From Acorus gramineus (taxonomy: Eukaryota > Streptophyta > Magnoliopsida > Acorales > Acoraceae), in NCBI GenBank assembly GCA_030737835.1, contig CM060847.1, positions 22,528,706 through 22,592,705 on the forward strand: DNA of 64,000 nt. The letters are read 5' to 3'. Of the stretch, positions 1 to 12,101 are shown piece after piece; position 1 is the stretch's first letter; each line of letters opens with the position of its first letter. The translations under genes and the position numbers were made by a program. The notes beneath the pieces are model-generated. The model had not been told where the DNA came from. It made no database searches and saw only the letters and a list, made by a program, of their open reading frames with translations.

Positions 1-1306
1 TGTAAGAAAGCACAATGACAAAAATTAAATTGTGAGATATAAAGCATGTCTTGTGGCACAAGATTTCTTACAGATACCTAATATTGACTATGAAAATTAT
101 ATTCTCCTGCGACAGATGCAAATCACATTTTGATTTTTAATTACTTTGGCAGTCTTAAAAGGACTGAATATGCTTCTAATGGATGTAGTTACATCATATT
201 TATACGGAACACTAGAAAGTGAAGATCCTTGAAGGATTTAAAATGCCTGAAACAAATAACACATCCGAAGCATGTATTCTATCAAAAGATCTTTACATGA
301 GTTAAAGCAATCTGGGCGCATTGGAACAATCACCTAAGTGAATATTTTTTTTGAAAGAAGGGTATGAGAACAATCTAATTTGTTCTTGTATTTTTATTAA
401 GAAATTGAAATCCGGATTTGCTATTATTACAGTATATGATCATGATTTGAATATATAGGGATTTCTGAAGAGCTTACATAAAAGAAAGAGTTGATCGAAA
501 TGAAAATCTTGAAAAAACAAGATATTGTCCCAGCTTACAGATTGAGCAAAATCCAAGTAGAATCCTTGTCCATCAGACAATGTAATACAGAAAAGTTCTA
601 AAAAACTTTAATATAGACAAATATCAATCCATTAAGTTTTCTTATATATGTCAAGTCATTTGACACAAATAAGGACTATTTTTCATCCATAAGAAAATAA
701 TGAAAAACTTTTGGTCCTGAAATACCATATCTTAGTGCAAATAGCATATACAAGTGCAGTAAGTGCTTTACTATATTTCGCACAAGGTAGATATTATATT
801 TTTAGTTAACTTGTTGGCCAAATTTTATTCTACATGAAATATTGGTATTGTGAAAAGGATTTTTTTGAAAAAAAAAAATACGGGTTTATTATATTTAAAA
901 TGATTTTCTAGTGGTTAAATATAATTCAACGTTCATCGTGAAGAAAACATTACATGTATAACATGATTTAAAAGGAGGCTTCATCAAAGATCTATTCATC
1001 AAAGCATTACCAACCGCGATGTTCAAGAAGCTGAAGCAAAACATTGGAAGCCTCGACTCAAATATCTTCATGCTAAAAACAGGGGGAGTAATTTAATTCA
1101 AAAATATTTGTATACTGTACTCTTTTTCCTCGATCAGTTTTTTTTTCCATTGGGTTTTTTTTCTGACAAGGTTTTAATGAGGCAGTATGAAAACATACAC
1201 TTGAATATTGTACTCTTTTTCCTTCGCTGAGTTTTTGTCCCACAGGGTTTTTCTTAGCAAGGTTTTAACGAAACATATTCTTGTGTGAATGTCATCCAAG
1301 GGGGAG
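1..1306 (+). mobile_element. Decayed Ty1/copia pol remnant (RT to 3' end)
   Basis: Frame-broken reverse transcriptase of a Ty1/copia element, cut by the left window edge. Around 85-110 the sequence reads as IDYENYSPATDAN-like residues, around 170-225 as LMDVVTSYLYGTLES, and around 540-590 as the QIE...LVHQ..YTEKVL segment. These blocks fall in the canonical copia order. Stops and frame changes occur every few dozen codons, and most of RNase H is missing. A short TKALPTA.F.KL-like tail is visible at 990-1060. The 3' non-coding part (1113-1190 and 1207-1280) contains two related copies of a block reading 'gtactctttttcc...ggttttaa', a duplication often seen before the polypurine tract of such elements. 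The polypurine tract is at 1298-1306. Long inactive. Confidence 0.75.
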
Positions 1307-1649
1307 TGTTGTAAATATATGCACATTATTGTAAATACATGTATAGGGGTGTGTTGTAAATACATGCATATGAATGTGCATGTAATTATAGATGCATGTA
1401 ATTGTGGATGACCTCTTGGTGTATGTATACATTAGTATATCAAATTAATTGTAAATTCATGTATGTTAGAAATACATGAATGAGTTATTATGGTTATTTC
1501 CCCTATAAATAGAGGGCTTGTAAAATATGAAAGGTATGGAAAATGAAATGAGAAGTTCTTGAATAATACTTTCTTTACCCCTCTTATATGCTCCAAATTA
1601 TCTTGTGTTTGTTTTGTGTTTCTATATCTTTGTCTATTATTTTATAACA
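1307..1649 (+). repeat. 3' LTR of the decayed copia element
   Basis: The segment starts TGTTGTAAAT directly after the purine tract AAGGGGGAG and ends ATAACA, giving the expected TG...CA ends. A TATA box (CTATAAATAG) lies at about 1503-1512, suitable for LTR transcription. The 5' LTR lies outside the window, so the pair cannot be compared and the boundaries are inferred from one copy. Confidence 0.68.
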
Positions 1650-1663
1650 AAATTAAAAATATA

Positions 1664-1978
1664 ATTAGGTAAAAGAAGGTTGGAGATCTTATTATTTTTA
1701 ATATTGCTAACTTCATCATTGAAAAATCTACATCAATGCACTATTGCCTTCTCCAATTGAAGAAAATTCAATGAGTAGAAGGTAATGAAAATTCAGATCA
1801 TAGTCAATGCGATTGCTTCTACTTGGATTGAGTGAGTTGGCTGTTTCACGCAATTCCCGAGTTAAGTCGTGATAGTCGTTTGTAAACGCGAAAGATGAAG
1901 GCGACCATAGGTGACTGAAGGCACCACCAATTACATTTAATACTTAAATTAAATGCAATTTCTAAAAGTTAAAGAAGA
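1664..1978 (+). repeat. Tandemly duplicated segment, copy A
   Basis: The block at 1664-1773 is closely similar to 3109-3219. Both contain 'ggttggagat.ttattatttttaatattgctaact' followed by 'attgcctt.tccaattg'. The end of the copy (about 1931-1978, 'acatttaatac...aaatgcaatttct') again matches 3250-3290. The duplication therefore spans the Mutator-type insertion that now sits between the copies. Copy A carries about 120 extra bases in the middle. No coding content was seen. Confidence 0.6.
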
Positions 1979-1988
1979 AAAAATACAA

Positions 1989-3085
1989 GGGAGAATTGTT
2001 CAAATACCCCTTGACTAAGCGTTAAATTTTTTTTTGCCACTGGACTTTTTTTTATTTTTTATTTATCCGTGAAATCTGGTCCTTTTTTTTTTTTTTGCCC
2101 CTGAAATTTCATAATACCCGAACTATCCCTTACAGACAGAGTTACAGAAATACAGAAATATAATGTGATACATACATAAATTATACACATAGTTACAAAT
2201 ATTTAATAGCTATCTACAAAAATATTAAAGTACGCAAAGATGTTTATACACAAAATGGTCATATATACATTCTCAATGTCATTACATTATCATCTTTAAA
2301 TGCATTCAGTGTACACAAAATTGTTATAGATACAATCTCAACATTTTGTTAAAATAGATACAGCAATTGTTTGAATTACGATGTTTTCTTCAAATCTTAA
2401 TGATTAATTGTTATCTCCCCCTTAATCATCTTCATGTCCTCTTGGGTAAAATGAAACAAGATTATCGAACTAGACATTCAATATACTTCATAACGAAAAA
2501 CGGGTTTTTCAAGCTATATCAAAAATACAACAATCAAACACTTAAATAAATTTTTATTTAGTAATATGAACAAAATTAGTAATAGCATGAATCTGAACTG
2601 AAAATTTAACAATTGTAATATTTTAATAAAATTACTTCTTGATCCATATACTTAACAATTACTAAAATTAACATTTATATAACAACTATAACAAAAACTA
2701 CCACTGTGATGCCCAATGACATGATCTAGTATTTACATAATAGAAATGTAATATTTTCTATTATTTTTATAACAATTACAACAGAAATTATAAAAAACTA
2801 TAATTTTCACAACAAACATGTAATATCATACATAGAACTAAACTAAGGACATGTAAATTACAGAAATGTAATAACTGCTTATAGAAATGTAACGATAAAT
2901 TACAGAAATGTAATACTAATTTACAGATGGGGGTGGTTTAGGTATAACAAAAGAGGTGGCACAGGTCTTGGGGCAAAAAAAAAATAAGACCAGATTTCAG
3001 GTGTAAATAAATAAATAAATAAAAAGTCCGCAGGTAGAAAAAAAAAATTAGACCCTTGGTCAAGGGGTATTTGAACAATTTCCTC
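1989..3085. mobile_element. Non-autonomous Mutator-type element with 9-bp TSD
   Basis: Terminal inverted repeats of about 100 bp: the left end begins GGGAGAATTGTTCAAATACC, and the right end read on the other strand begins GAGGAAATTGTTCAAATACC. The arms remain alignable through the 'gacttttttatttatt' and 'ctgaaatctggtc' blocks. The direct repeat AAAATACAA flanks both sides (1980-1988 and 3086-3094). A 9-bp target duplication with long terminal repeats is the signature of the Mutator superfamily. The interior (about 2100-2930) is AT-rich with repeated 'ttacagaaatgtaat' motifs and has no transposase frame, so it would have been moved in trans. The open frame at 2367-2549 lies inside it and shows no recognisable domain. 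Confidence 0.85.
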
Positions 3086-3108
3086 AAAATACAATAAATG
3101 GAATAAAA

Positions 3109-3300
3109 ATAGGTAAAATCAGGTTGGAGATTTTATTATTTTTAATATTACTAACTTGATCATTGAAGTCTTCATCAACTACACTGTTGCCTTTTCCAAT
3201 TGGAGCAAATTCAAATACAATACACGTAACTTTGTATGGAAGTAGACATCACTAATTCCATTTAATATTTAAAATGCAATTTGTGAAAAATTGAAGTACT
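3109..3300 (+). repeat. Tandemly duplicated segment, copy B
   Basis: Partner of 1664-1978, shortened in the middle. See that entry for the matching blocks. Its 5' side abuts the right target duplication of the Mutator-type element. Confidence 0.6.
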
Positions 3301-4480
3301 AGACCTCCAAAATATTTTATTTTTTTTTAAATGATATTGATGAATCTGTCATTTCTTTGTTTAATAAAAAGAGTACATTTCCTAAATCCGAAGAAGAAAA
3401 AAATTTCGAAGTAAAACAACTAGAACGCAAGGCAACGGAGGTCTACTGAAAGCCTACTTAGAAGATCTAAACAAGGCTTGTGGAGGACCTTTGAACCGAA
3501 CATCTACTACTCAATGCTCAGCAGATTCCTCTCCACACGTATGATTTGGGCTCCTGGGCAAAAGCCTACTAGACCTACAAAATATAAAAGATAGATTTCA
3601 ATATAAGGGATTAAGTTACATTCTACATTTTTATAGCAAAGTTGTATTTTTTTTTCTATTGTTATTAATTGAATTTTATTTACATTCTATTGTTATTATC
3701 CTGTTAATTACAATTATCTTTGAAATTTTAATATTTACTGAAGGAGATCATCATTTTTAATAATGGCAGAAAATCAATTCGCCCCAATAACCTATTTTTC
3801 CCTTTAATTTTACATCTCATTAATAACAAAAAAAAATATTATCATCTCTAACTTATTCAATGAATAACAATAAAGATAAGCAAGAGAGGAAAAACCTATG
3901 ACTTATTCAAATCATGGAATATGTCAAGTGCTCAATAAATATATTTGATTTATAGAAAGGATGTGCTCAAGCACATCAAGTGTGCATGGGACCTTCATTT
4001 AAAACTTGTTTAGTGTTCATTCTCATTCTCATTCTGTTGAAACACAAAAAAAAAAAATTATATTTGAAATTCTCTATTAATTATCAATTTTTCTTTTCAC
4101 ATATTCTATCATAATTAAATTCATAGGAAGGAATAATTCTAAATCTTAACTAAAGTTATCAAATTGACATTTAATCTTGAGCATTTTTTCTATTAACTTA
4201 TTCAAGAATAACCCATAGATACCAGACCCAAAGGTGGTTAAACAGAGTAAAAAAAATATATATCGAATTTTCAAGGGGGTGTTTCTTCCAAACATTTTTG
4301 TATTCTATTGTCACGAAGGGCTACCTAAATTCAACTAACAGTCTAAATTCAACTAACAGTCCTCCATCCATTCATGGATTTTTTTCAAACTTCTTTTAAA
4401 AGATCAATGAGGGCACTAAAACTCTAAAAGTTCCAAAGCATATATCAATTATTAAACTGATTTGTCAGCATAAAACGTAC
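3301..4480. other. Intergenic, upstream of the MATE gene
   Basis: AT-rich, with many stops in all frames. I recognise no gene or defined element here. The proximal part (about 4300-4480) is the distal promoter of the MATE gene and contains a short direct duplication of 'ctaaattcaactaacagt' at about 4325-4360. Confidence 0.5.
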
Positions 4481-4490
4481 TCCACCTCAC

Positions 4491-4498
4491 TATATATA
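4491..4498 (+). promoter_or_regulatory. Probable TATA box of the MATE gene
   Basis: TATATATA followed by CT-rich sequence, 278 bp upstream of the chosen start codon. This would place transcription start near 4520-4530 and leave a roughly 245-nt leader. The leader contains an upstream ATG at 4691 in frame with the main ORF, which would add 26 residues unlike any MATE N-terminus. The start at 4769 is therefore preferred. Confidence 0.5.
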
Positions 4499-4768
4499 CT
4501 ATACCTTCTCATTTCATTATTATAATTAAAGCTTTCATTCATACAAGCCTTCAACAACTAAAGTTGGTCCTACAAACAAAAATTGTGAATGCTCAACCAA
4601 ACCTATTAGTACTTCCAAGTTCCAAACAAATCTTCTCTCAAGAATGGTAGATATCATATATTCCTTCACATACATATATATGTATGTAACATGGTATTTA
4701 ATTTGAAGATAGCAACCACTGATATTGCTACCACACACTCACTAAAACACATCACACTAATCACAGTC

Positions 4769-7700
4769 ATGGGAGACCACGGCAGCCACCGGTCGGACGA
4801 GCCACTCCTCTCCGGGGCGCCTCTCGGGGTCCTAGACATCGACGAGACGTCAAGGGATGCCGAGGAGACGCTCGGGAGCGGTCCGGTCACGGTCAAGGTG
4901 TTCTGGCGGGTGGCGTGGTGGGAGTCGAAGAACCTATGGAGGCTCTCATGGGCGTCGATCGTCATCTCGGTCTTCAATTTCTTGCTAAGCCTGGCCACAC
5001 AGATGTTCGTCGGCCACCTTGGCGCGCTAGAGCTCGCCGGAGCGTCCATCGCCAATGTTGGCATCCAGGGCCTCGCGTACGGTATAATGGTATGTTAAGT
5101 GAACATTATTGATGTAATGTTTGTGGACCCTAGTCTCAAAAATTTTCATATAATTTCAATATCTTCATACTCCACCTGATTTTGCAAATATTTTCATTAA
5201 AAGAATGAAACTCTTATCGAATATCAGTCATACACGAACATTATTATTACTTCCTGACACGCCCGGTCGCACAACCATGGCACAACCAACATCCAATTTT
5301 GCACGTATTTTCATTAGAAAAATGAAGTTTTTATAATATATTTGTCATACGCGAACTTTGTTACCAAATCCTGACCCGCCTGGTCACGCAGCTAGGGATG
5401 GCCACAGCCGTGCAAACGGTGTGCGGCCAGGCATACGGCGCAAAGAAGTACCGCGCCATGGGCGTGGTGTGCCAGAAGGCAATGATCCTCCACCTATGCG
5501 CGGTGGTGCCCCTCGCGCTCCTCTACTGGTACTCGGGCCCGTTCCTGCGCGCGATCGGGCAGGCGGACGACATCGCCTCGTCGGGCCAATCCTACGCGCG
5601 GGGGCTCCTCCCGCAGCTCGTCGCGTTCGCGCTCTACCTCCCGATGCAGCGGTTCCTCCAGGCGCAGAACATCGTGAACCCGGTCGCCGCGCTGTCGGTC
5701 GCCGTGTTCGGGCTTCACGTGCTAATGACGTGGGCGGCGGTGTATAAGCTCCGGCTGGGGTTGGTGGGGGCGGCGCTCACACTGAGCCTGTCGTGGTGGT
5801 TGCTGACGGTGGCGACGTGGGTTTATATTTTGCGGAGCGCGTCGTGCGGGGAGACGTGGACGGGGCTCTCACGCAAGGCGTTTAAGGGGCTCTGGCCATA
5901 TTTCAAGCTCACTTTGGCGTCCGCGGTCATGCTTTGGTGAGTGTTTGGGTTTTGTATATGTGTCCGGATCCAGTCATAACTGGTTTCGGTCAATCCTATA
6001 TTGAACCGTACAATCTATGAATCGAACTGCACAGTCAATTGTTGAGTAAGTATTCACTCTTCTATTGGATATTGATGATGCTTAGAAATCCATATTTTAT
6101 CTAATAGCTGACTAGATCCAATAAGAGAGTGAAACATGTATCAAATAATTGGTTGTGCAGTTCGATTTATAGGCTGTATAGTTCGATTAATGGATTATGC
6201 AATTTAGTACTGACAGGACTTATCAAACCCAGTCCGGACCAAATCCGGACTCTTTGTATATGTTATGATTATGATGAGATTGTGATTTATGTGTTGATTT
6301 TTATGTGAAGCTTGGAGGTTTGGTACAATCAGGGGCTTGTGCTCATATCCGGACTGCTGTCGAACCCCGAAATCTCCCTCGATGCCATTTCTATATGGTA
6401 AGTTTTTTTTTTTTTTTTTTAGAAGATTCAATCTTTTTTATTGTCATACATGCAGTTTTATATACTTCGTTAGTCTTATGATCTTATCTGCTCATTGTAT
6501 TGAGATATTTACATTGTTAGAAAAAGAAAAATTCACATTTTATATAAATAATATCATTCAATTAATTAAAGTATATATTTCACATTTTATAAAAATATAT
6601 ATATATTATTAAATGATGTATATAATTTAAAAAAAAAAAAGGAAAACATGTATGATACGTGTTTTGGACTGTAAAATGGATTGTATGTAACATTTTTCTT
6701 CTCAGAATGAGTGTTTCACTTAGTTCCATTTGCGGTGTCCACCATCCGGAGGTGGTCCCCCGGTTGAGTATGCACTTCATTATTGGAGGATATACTTTGT
6801 TAATTTTTTTTCATTTTTTATGAAAAAATAAAAATAAGTATTTGTTTATCAAAACATATATTGAACTTTTCACGGTATTATGTTTTATTAGGCAAGCATA
6901 TACTTAAAAAAAAAAGAATTAAAACGACTGTAGACAAGGCTGCAAATGGGATTAGACATATCAGTTTTCTTTCATAGTAATGCCAAATGCAGTTTGATTA
7001 TATGTATGTACTTGATAATATGAATTTTTTAAAGAAATTGAAAAAAAAATGCTCAAATAATTCCAATTTTTTTGAAAAAAATTATATTTAATCAAACAAT
7101 ATATATATATATATATATATTAACAAAAAAAACAACTACAAAATTCTAACTTATAAAGCATTTGCTACCAATCGACACGTGTAATTATAAAACAATGATT
7201 TTGAAAGCATCATAATAACATTTGTAAAAAATTTAAAAATTGACTAGGTAGGAAGATTCAACACCACTCTAACAATTAAGGTCATTGGCTCAAATTAAGT
7301 CTTGTTTTCTAAAAACAATAAATCTGCTTCCACTTCTAAAACTTGTTTACATATGTAATATGTTTAGTATAGCTAGTTGTTCATGATATCTACATATGGA
7401 TAGTGGAAGCATTTCAAAAGTTTGGTGGAAAAATCTCTCTTATTTGATGATGTTTAGCTCAAAATTTATGTAATATGAAGCTCTATGTATGTATCCTTTC
7501 TGACCAAACTATATATTATTGTTTCTCCATTGCTTTGGGCAGTGCCAACTACTTGAGTATGGACATGATGGTCATGCTAGGCATCAGCAATGCAGCGAGG
7601 TTTGTTTCTTTACATTTAATTGATTATTATGATATTCATTGGAGGTAGAATTGGAATTCTAATCTGAAAATGTCAGCATGCATGAATATATTTGTTGTTT

Positions 7701-9517
7701 GGCAAAGAAAGATAACAAAATGTACCTAACTTTCTATATGATGATTTTATCATTATATTAGTTTTTTTAAAAATATACCGAGAGATGTGTATAAGAAATA
7801 TGACTGATGACATGTTTTGGGACGTGTGTAAGAGTGGCGAGTAAGGGATGATTATTTATAGTAACAAGAAATTAACATAAAACAGTATAGAGCATTTTAA
7901 ATATACTTCCAAGCACATACTTGTTTGAGCAATAGGTAAAACACCTGCAAAAATAAAAATAATATGGATAAATCATATGATATGTTAAATAGAATAAAAT
8001 AAGTGGACCCTGCCCGCATCTGCAAGTCTATAACAGGAATGAGATAGAATTGGTCTCCATCTTTTTATGCAATAACCATAAGTAAATGTGTAGAAGTTCA
8101 AACAGTTTATGAATGAATCACTTTTGATTAGTAATATAGATAGATATGATTTTGATTGCTCTCAGCATTCGAGTGGGGAACGAGCTGGGGGCGGCGCACC
8201 CGAGGGTGGCGAGGTTCGCGGTGATCGTGGTGGTGAGCACGTGTATCGTCATCAGCATCATCTTGAGCGGCATAGTTCTCGTGTTTCGGGAGCCGTTGAG
8301 CAAACTCTACACGAGCAGCCAAGACGTCATCGATATGGTCGTCAAGCTCATGCCTTTGCTCGCCATCTCCGTCTTTTTGAATGGCATTCAGCCCATCCTT
8401 TCTGGTAACAGACGCTCATTTGAGACTGCATTTAGGATGGTAAAAAAAACCGAGTATAACAGCACTCAGTGTGAAGTGTTAAGACCTGGGCAACACTTTT
8501 TTTATCTAGATGCAACCATCATCTAAGTCTGATTAAATGGATTTTCATCTGACGATGATAAAAAAAAAAAACATAAACATCTTATGAGCCATATCTCTTT
8601 CTCTAACTCTTCAACCTCTCTTTTTTTCTCTTCACATGAAATCGCCCTCTCTTTTAAAAATATTAAGTGTTTATTAACCATCTCATCATCGTCTGATTGA
8701 ATGGATAGCAATCGGACGGTGATTAATAGATGATTCACACATAAAAAAAAAAAGGGTGTATCATTAATTTTAAATAATGTTTCATCAAATCACTTGTTAA
8801 GATCAGGTTGACAAGAATTCCTCACTCTTTACTCAAGAATTATGTGTTTGAATTTTATTCATGTTGATAAGATAATATATTTATAGAAATGGATGGTGAG
8901 AAAATAAGAATCCAAAGACTTTTGGAATGAGAGTGATATATGAAATGTCAAATGCAGGTGTGGCTATTGGGAGTGGATGGCAGGCAATTGTGGCTTATGT
9001 TAATGTGGGTGCCTATTACTTCATTGGTCTCACTGTGGCTTGTGTTCTTGGCTTCAAAACCAGCCTTGGTGTCTATGTGAGAACTCTCTCTCTCTCTCTC
9101 ATATAAATATATACAAATATATATTTGAGTTTGTTGTGAGTTATCTGAAGATTATGATTTACTATATATTGTGTTACAGGGGCTATGGTGGGGTCTAATT
9201 CTTGGAGTGTTTGTTCAGACAATTGTGCTCATTGTCATAACAGCTAGAACAAACTGGAACAAACAGGTATATTTGATTTTATTTTATTTTTTGTTATTTT
9301 TTTTATTAAAAAATCTAATATTAGTTTTAAAAATCTTGAATATTATACATAATCACTCACAAATCTCGTGCATTAAATCTAAGAAGTCAATCTTGACTTA
9401 ACTAAATTTAATTTTATTTTAATAATTGTCATTATTATACAGGTTGACAATGCCGCTGACCGGTTAAAGAAGGAAGCCACAGACGAAGGTCCATCTCTCT
9501 TGATCGACGATGTCTGA
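4769..9517 (+). CDS. MATE efflux transporter (DETOXIFICATION family), 8 exons
   Basis: Multidrug and toxic compound extrusion antiporter, which exports organic compounds across the plasma or vacuolar membrane in exchange for H+ or Na+. Exons: 4769-5089, 5392-5936, 6311-6397, 7543-7599, 8166-8404, 8958-9076, 9180-9266, 9443-9517. All introns are GT-AG and the phases agree, giving 509 aa, the normal DTX length with about 12 membrane segments. Diagnostic motifs in order: TQMFVGHLGALELAGAS, CGQAYGAKKY, LQAQNIVNP, AVMLCLEVWYNQ (spans exons 2-3), RVGNELGAAHP, NGIQPILSGVAIGSGWQ and VNVGAYYFIG. The exon layout and these motifs place it near the TT12/DTX40-41 branch; the substrate cannot be inferred. 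Exons 1-2 are very GC-rich while the later exons are AT-rich, a 5'-3' GC gradient common in monocots. Intron 3 (1.1 kb) is AT-rich. Intron 5 carries a fold-back fragment. Confidence 0.93.
8510..8765. mobile_element. Fold-back element fragment in MATE intron 5
   Basis: The pair 'gtctgattaaatggattttcatctgac' (about 8528) and 'gtctgattgaatggatagcaatcggacggtgat' (about 8690) matches the arm and inner segments of the fold-back element at 44629-45121. The sequence between holds the same 'tctctttttttctcttcacat' type of tract. The ends are eroded, so no target duplication can be called. Confidence 0.42.
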
Positions 9518-10027
9518 GAGACTCTTTGAGATGTGTCATTGATGTGACATACAAATTTTTAATGAGAGATCATTATATGGTAATAACCCCTGAACCTCCA
9601 TCAAACACTATGATTTTGTTTTTTTTTCTAAGTAAATGTATTTTCATTGTGTTTGGAGAGATTATAATTATCAGATGAATGTGTGATGTGGTTACCACAT
9701 CACGACCTTTTTTGTTTGATTAGTTTTTGGCATATTTTACAATGGATGCTCATACACTCATTTTGTTCGTAGTCCGTCGCTTTTCAGAGACAGTCCCAAG
9801 TTGTCACATATACGCTCAAACTCATAAAAGGCTTAGGGACAGTCTCACATAGTCTACATATATTTTAATTTTTTTTAAATACTTTTTTTATTTTATAAAT
9901 TTATAAATATTGTTGAATATTGTATTACATACTTCGCCTAAAAGGTAAATACCTAGCTAAATGACTATCAAGATATGTGAACTGTACATTAAACTATCCC
10001 CACAGGCTGTGTAACAGCACTCTTTAT
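9518..10027. other. 3' flank of the MATE gene
   Basis: Contains the MATE 3' UTR (an AATAAA-like signal is not obvious). At about 9840-9960 there is a copy of a dispersed low-complexity repeat containing 'agtctacatatattttaatttttt', also seen near 38290 and 60330. No gene seen. Confidence 0.45.
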
Positions 10028-10330
10028 AGAAACTTTTCAACAACTAAAGTTGGTCCGCAGTCAGCTCTATATGTATTTTAACTCAAAAATCTCCACCCAT
10101 TAAAACCTGCTGGTCTTTCCAAACATTCTTAATTGAAGAAAGGCAGATATCAGATGCTCCTTTATTCAAATCCAACAATCTTCATAAGTTTACATATGCA
10201 TGAGCATGAGTTATTTATTGCTGCTATTTCTACTCCTATAGTCACAAAATACTCTAAAACTGTCCTAGCTGGTAATTGGATACCTCCTGGACCCATCAGC
10301 AAAACATGTTTTTGTACATACTAATAATCA
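10028..10330 (+). repeat. Echo of the MATE leader region downstream of the gene
   Basis: The 20-mer TCAACAACTAAAGTTGGTCC at 10028 is identical to 4549-4568 in the MATE leader. The following 100-150 bp align loosely, for example 'ttccaaacattcttaattgaagaa' then 'agatatca' here against 'ttccaaacaaatcttctctcaagaa' then 'agatatca' there. It looks like an old partial duplication of the promoter/leader with no coding part left. The open frame at 10133-10324 falls in it and is not considered real. Confidence 0.4.
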
Positions 10331-11643
10331 GAGTACATCTAAAAAATAGTTTTAATTCATACTTGTACTGTACTTTTTTCATATGATTTATGAATATACA
10401 TGTAATAAAAAAAACCAGACTGAATCCCTTTTAATATACTAAGGACCTTCATCATTCAAGTTGACGAAGGTCCAGCAGACTTACAGAAATCTCAGTGAAG
10501 GGTTCATGTACAGTCACCACAACTTTTCCCAAATCATTTGTTTGTAATGATTACTACAGTAGGGATTGAACCCCAGTGATTGACAAAAAAAAATTACAAA
10601 CCAAGGAGTCCTGGGTTTGAGTTCCAATAACATTTTTTCTTCCCCCTTTTTCTTGTTGAAAGCTACAAATAACATGTACCAATGAATGTTTTGTTTCCAG
10701 ATTTCACACTACCTATAAATAACCATTCCTTCAATTCATCTGGCCTTCACCCTCCTCTCTCGCTTTTCTCATCTTCTTCACTGCCGATGAGAGTGATCAA
10801 ATGGGCGCTCTTACACACGGTCTCATTTACAATCACACCTGCAGTCCCATATATCTCGATAGTTGTCCAACAAGCTATATATCTGCTCAGACGAGTTACA
10901 TACCCAGTTAGAAATTTTTCACACTTTCTATAACCGAGTACATAAAATTCGTTAAGAGTATATACTTTGATGAGGTATAGTAATTTTAAAAAAATAAAAT
11001 CAAAACATATACAAACTGCAGATGATGCTGTAAATGGATGTCTAACATTTTCTAATAAAAGCTGCTTCAGATTTGTCAATGGTATAGTTAAAAGAAAAAT
11101 GGAATGACTGAAAGACCTTTGACAGTGGTATATGGCTGATTGATAATGGCATACAGATTTTAATATCATTTGAAAACAATGACATTGGTAACATCTCAGG
11201 CATTAGAATACTGTTTTTATCCTTAAACATTGGTTTAACTAGCCCGTCTGGATGGAATAGAATTTATATCATTTTTCCATCCCTTCATCCACTAGTACAG
11301 ATAAAGTATATACCATTACATGAAGTACTGATTTTAAAAGAAATAGTAGCATCAATCACCAATTAACCCTCTCTTATTACCACACGTTTTCACTTTAGTG
11401 TAGATTTGGTATATAAAAAAAGATGTACAAATTATACCAAAGACTAATGATAGATAAATGCGGTTTACATATAAAAAAAAATAACCCGTTCAGATAAAAA
11501 TGGGTTGCATTCATGGATGTTACAATACTCTATATTACATATATTTAGCCAAAAAAATCTTAACCCACTGCCAAAGGGACCCAAAAGAAAAGGCTTCATG
11601 CTCAAATTTATTTTCCAGGATCACAAAATACATTCAAAAAGAG
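10331..11643. other. Intergenic
   Basis: AT-rich DNA. Two short segments at about 10563-10580 and 10603-10630 ('gggattgaacccc' and 'ctgggtttgagttcc') resemble the B-box part of tRNA-derived sequence in opposite orientations, too short to call a SINE. Otherwise nothing recognisable. Confidence 0.35.
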
Positions 11644-11806
11644 TTAAATGCATATAACCCCCTCACCAATTTGCGATATCCATATTAACCCCTTACAAAT
11701 CAGTATGAATCAATAATTTAATGACAAAGTAAATTCAATGGATATATTAATTTATAAGGGGCTTATATGGATATCATGAAATTACGAGGGGGTTATATAC
11801 ATTTAA
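11644..11806. mobile_element. Short MITE with about 50-bp terminal inverted repeats
   Basis: The left arm TTAAATGCATATAACCCCCT (continuing 'caccaatttgcgatatccatattaa') is mirrored by the right arm, which on the other strand reads TTAAATGTATATAACCCCCT followed by 'cgtaatttcatgatatccatataa'. Only about 60 bp separate the arms. It is non-coding. Superfamily unassigned because the terminal TTAA makes the target duplication ambiguous. Confidence 0.65.
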
Positions 11807-12101
11807 TAAATTTGTGATTTCTGTGTATGAATTTTGCTTTTCAACAAAGAAAACAATGTCTGTGTGCTTAATGAGTGCACCTTGTAATGTTCTCTCAGGA
11901 TGCATTGTAACTGAGCCTGTGAGGCATAATTCTATTGCTCATAGGTTCTTCGAAAGGATACTATCAAACAGACAGATAAGAATTCTAAATGCAACTTCTT
12001 TTTTCTTCTTTTTTTTCCTTTTTAAATCTATGTTAAATAAACAAGAAGAATTCATGTGCGCTTATCACATCAGATGAAGAATGCTATAAGACTTACAGTC
12101 T

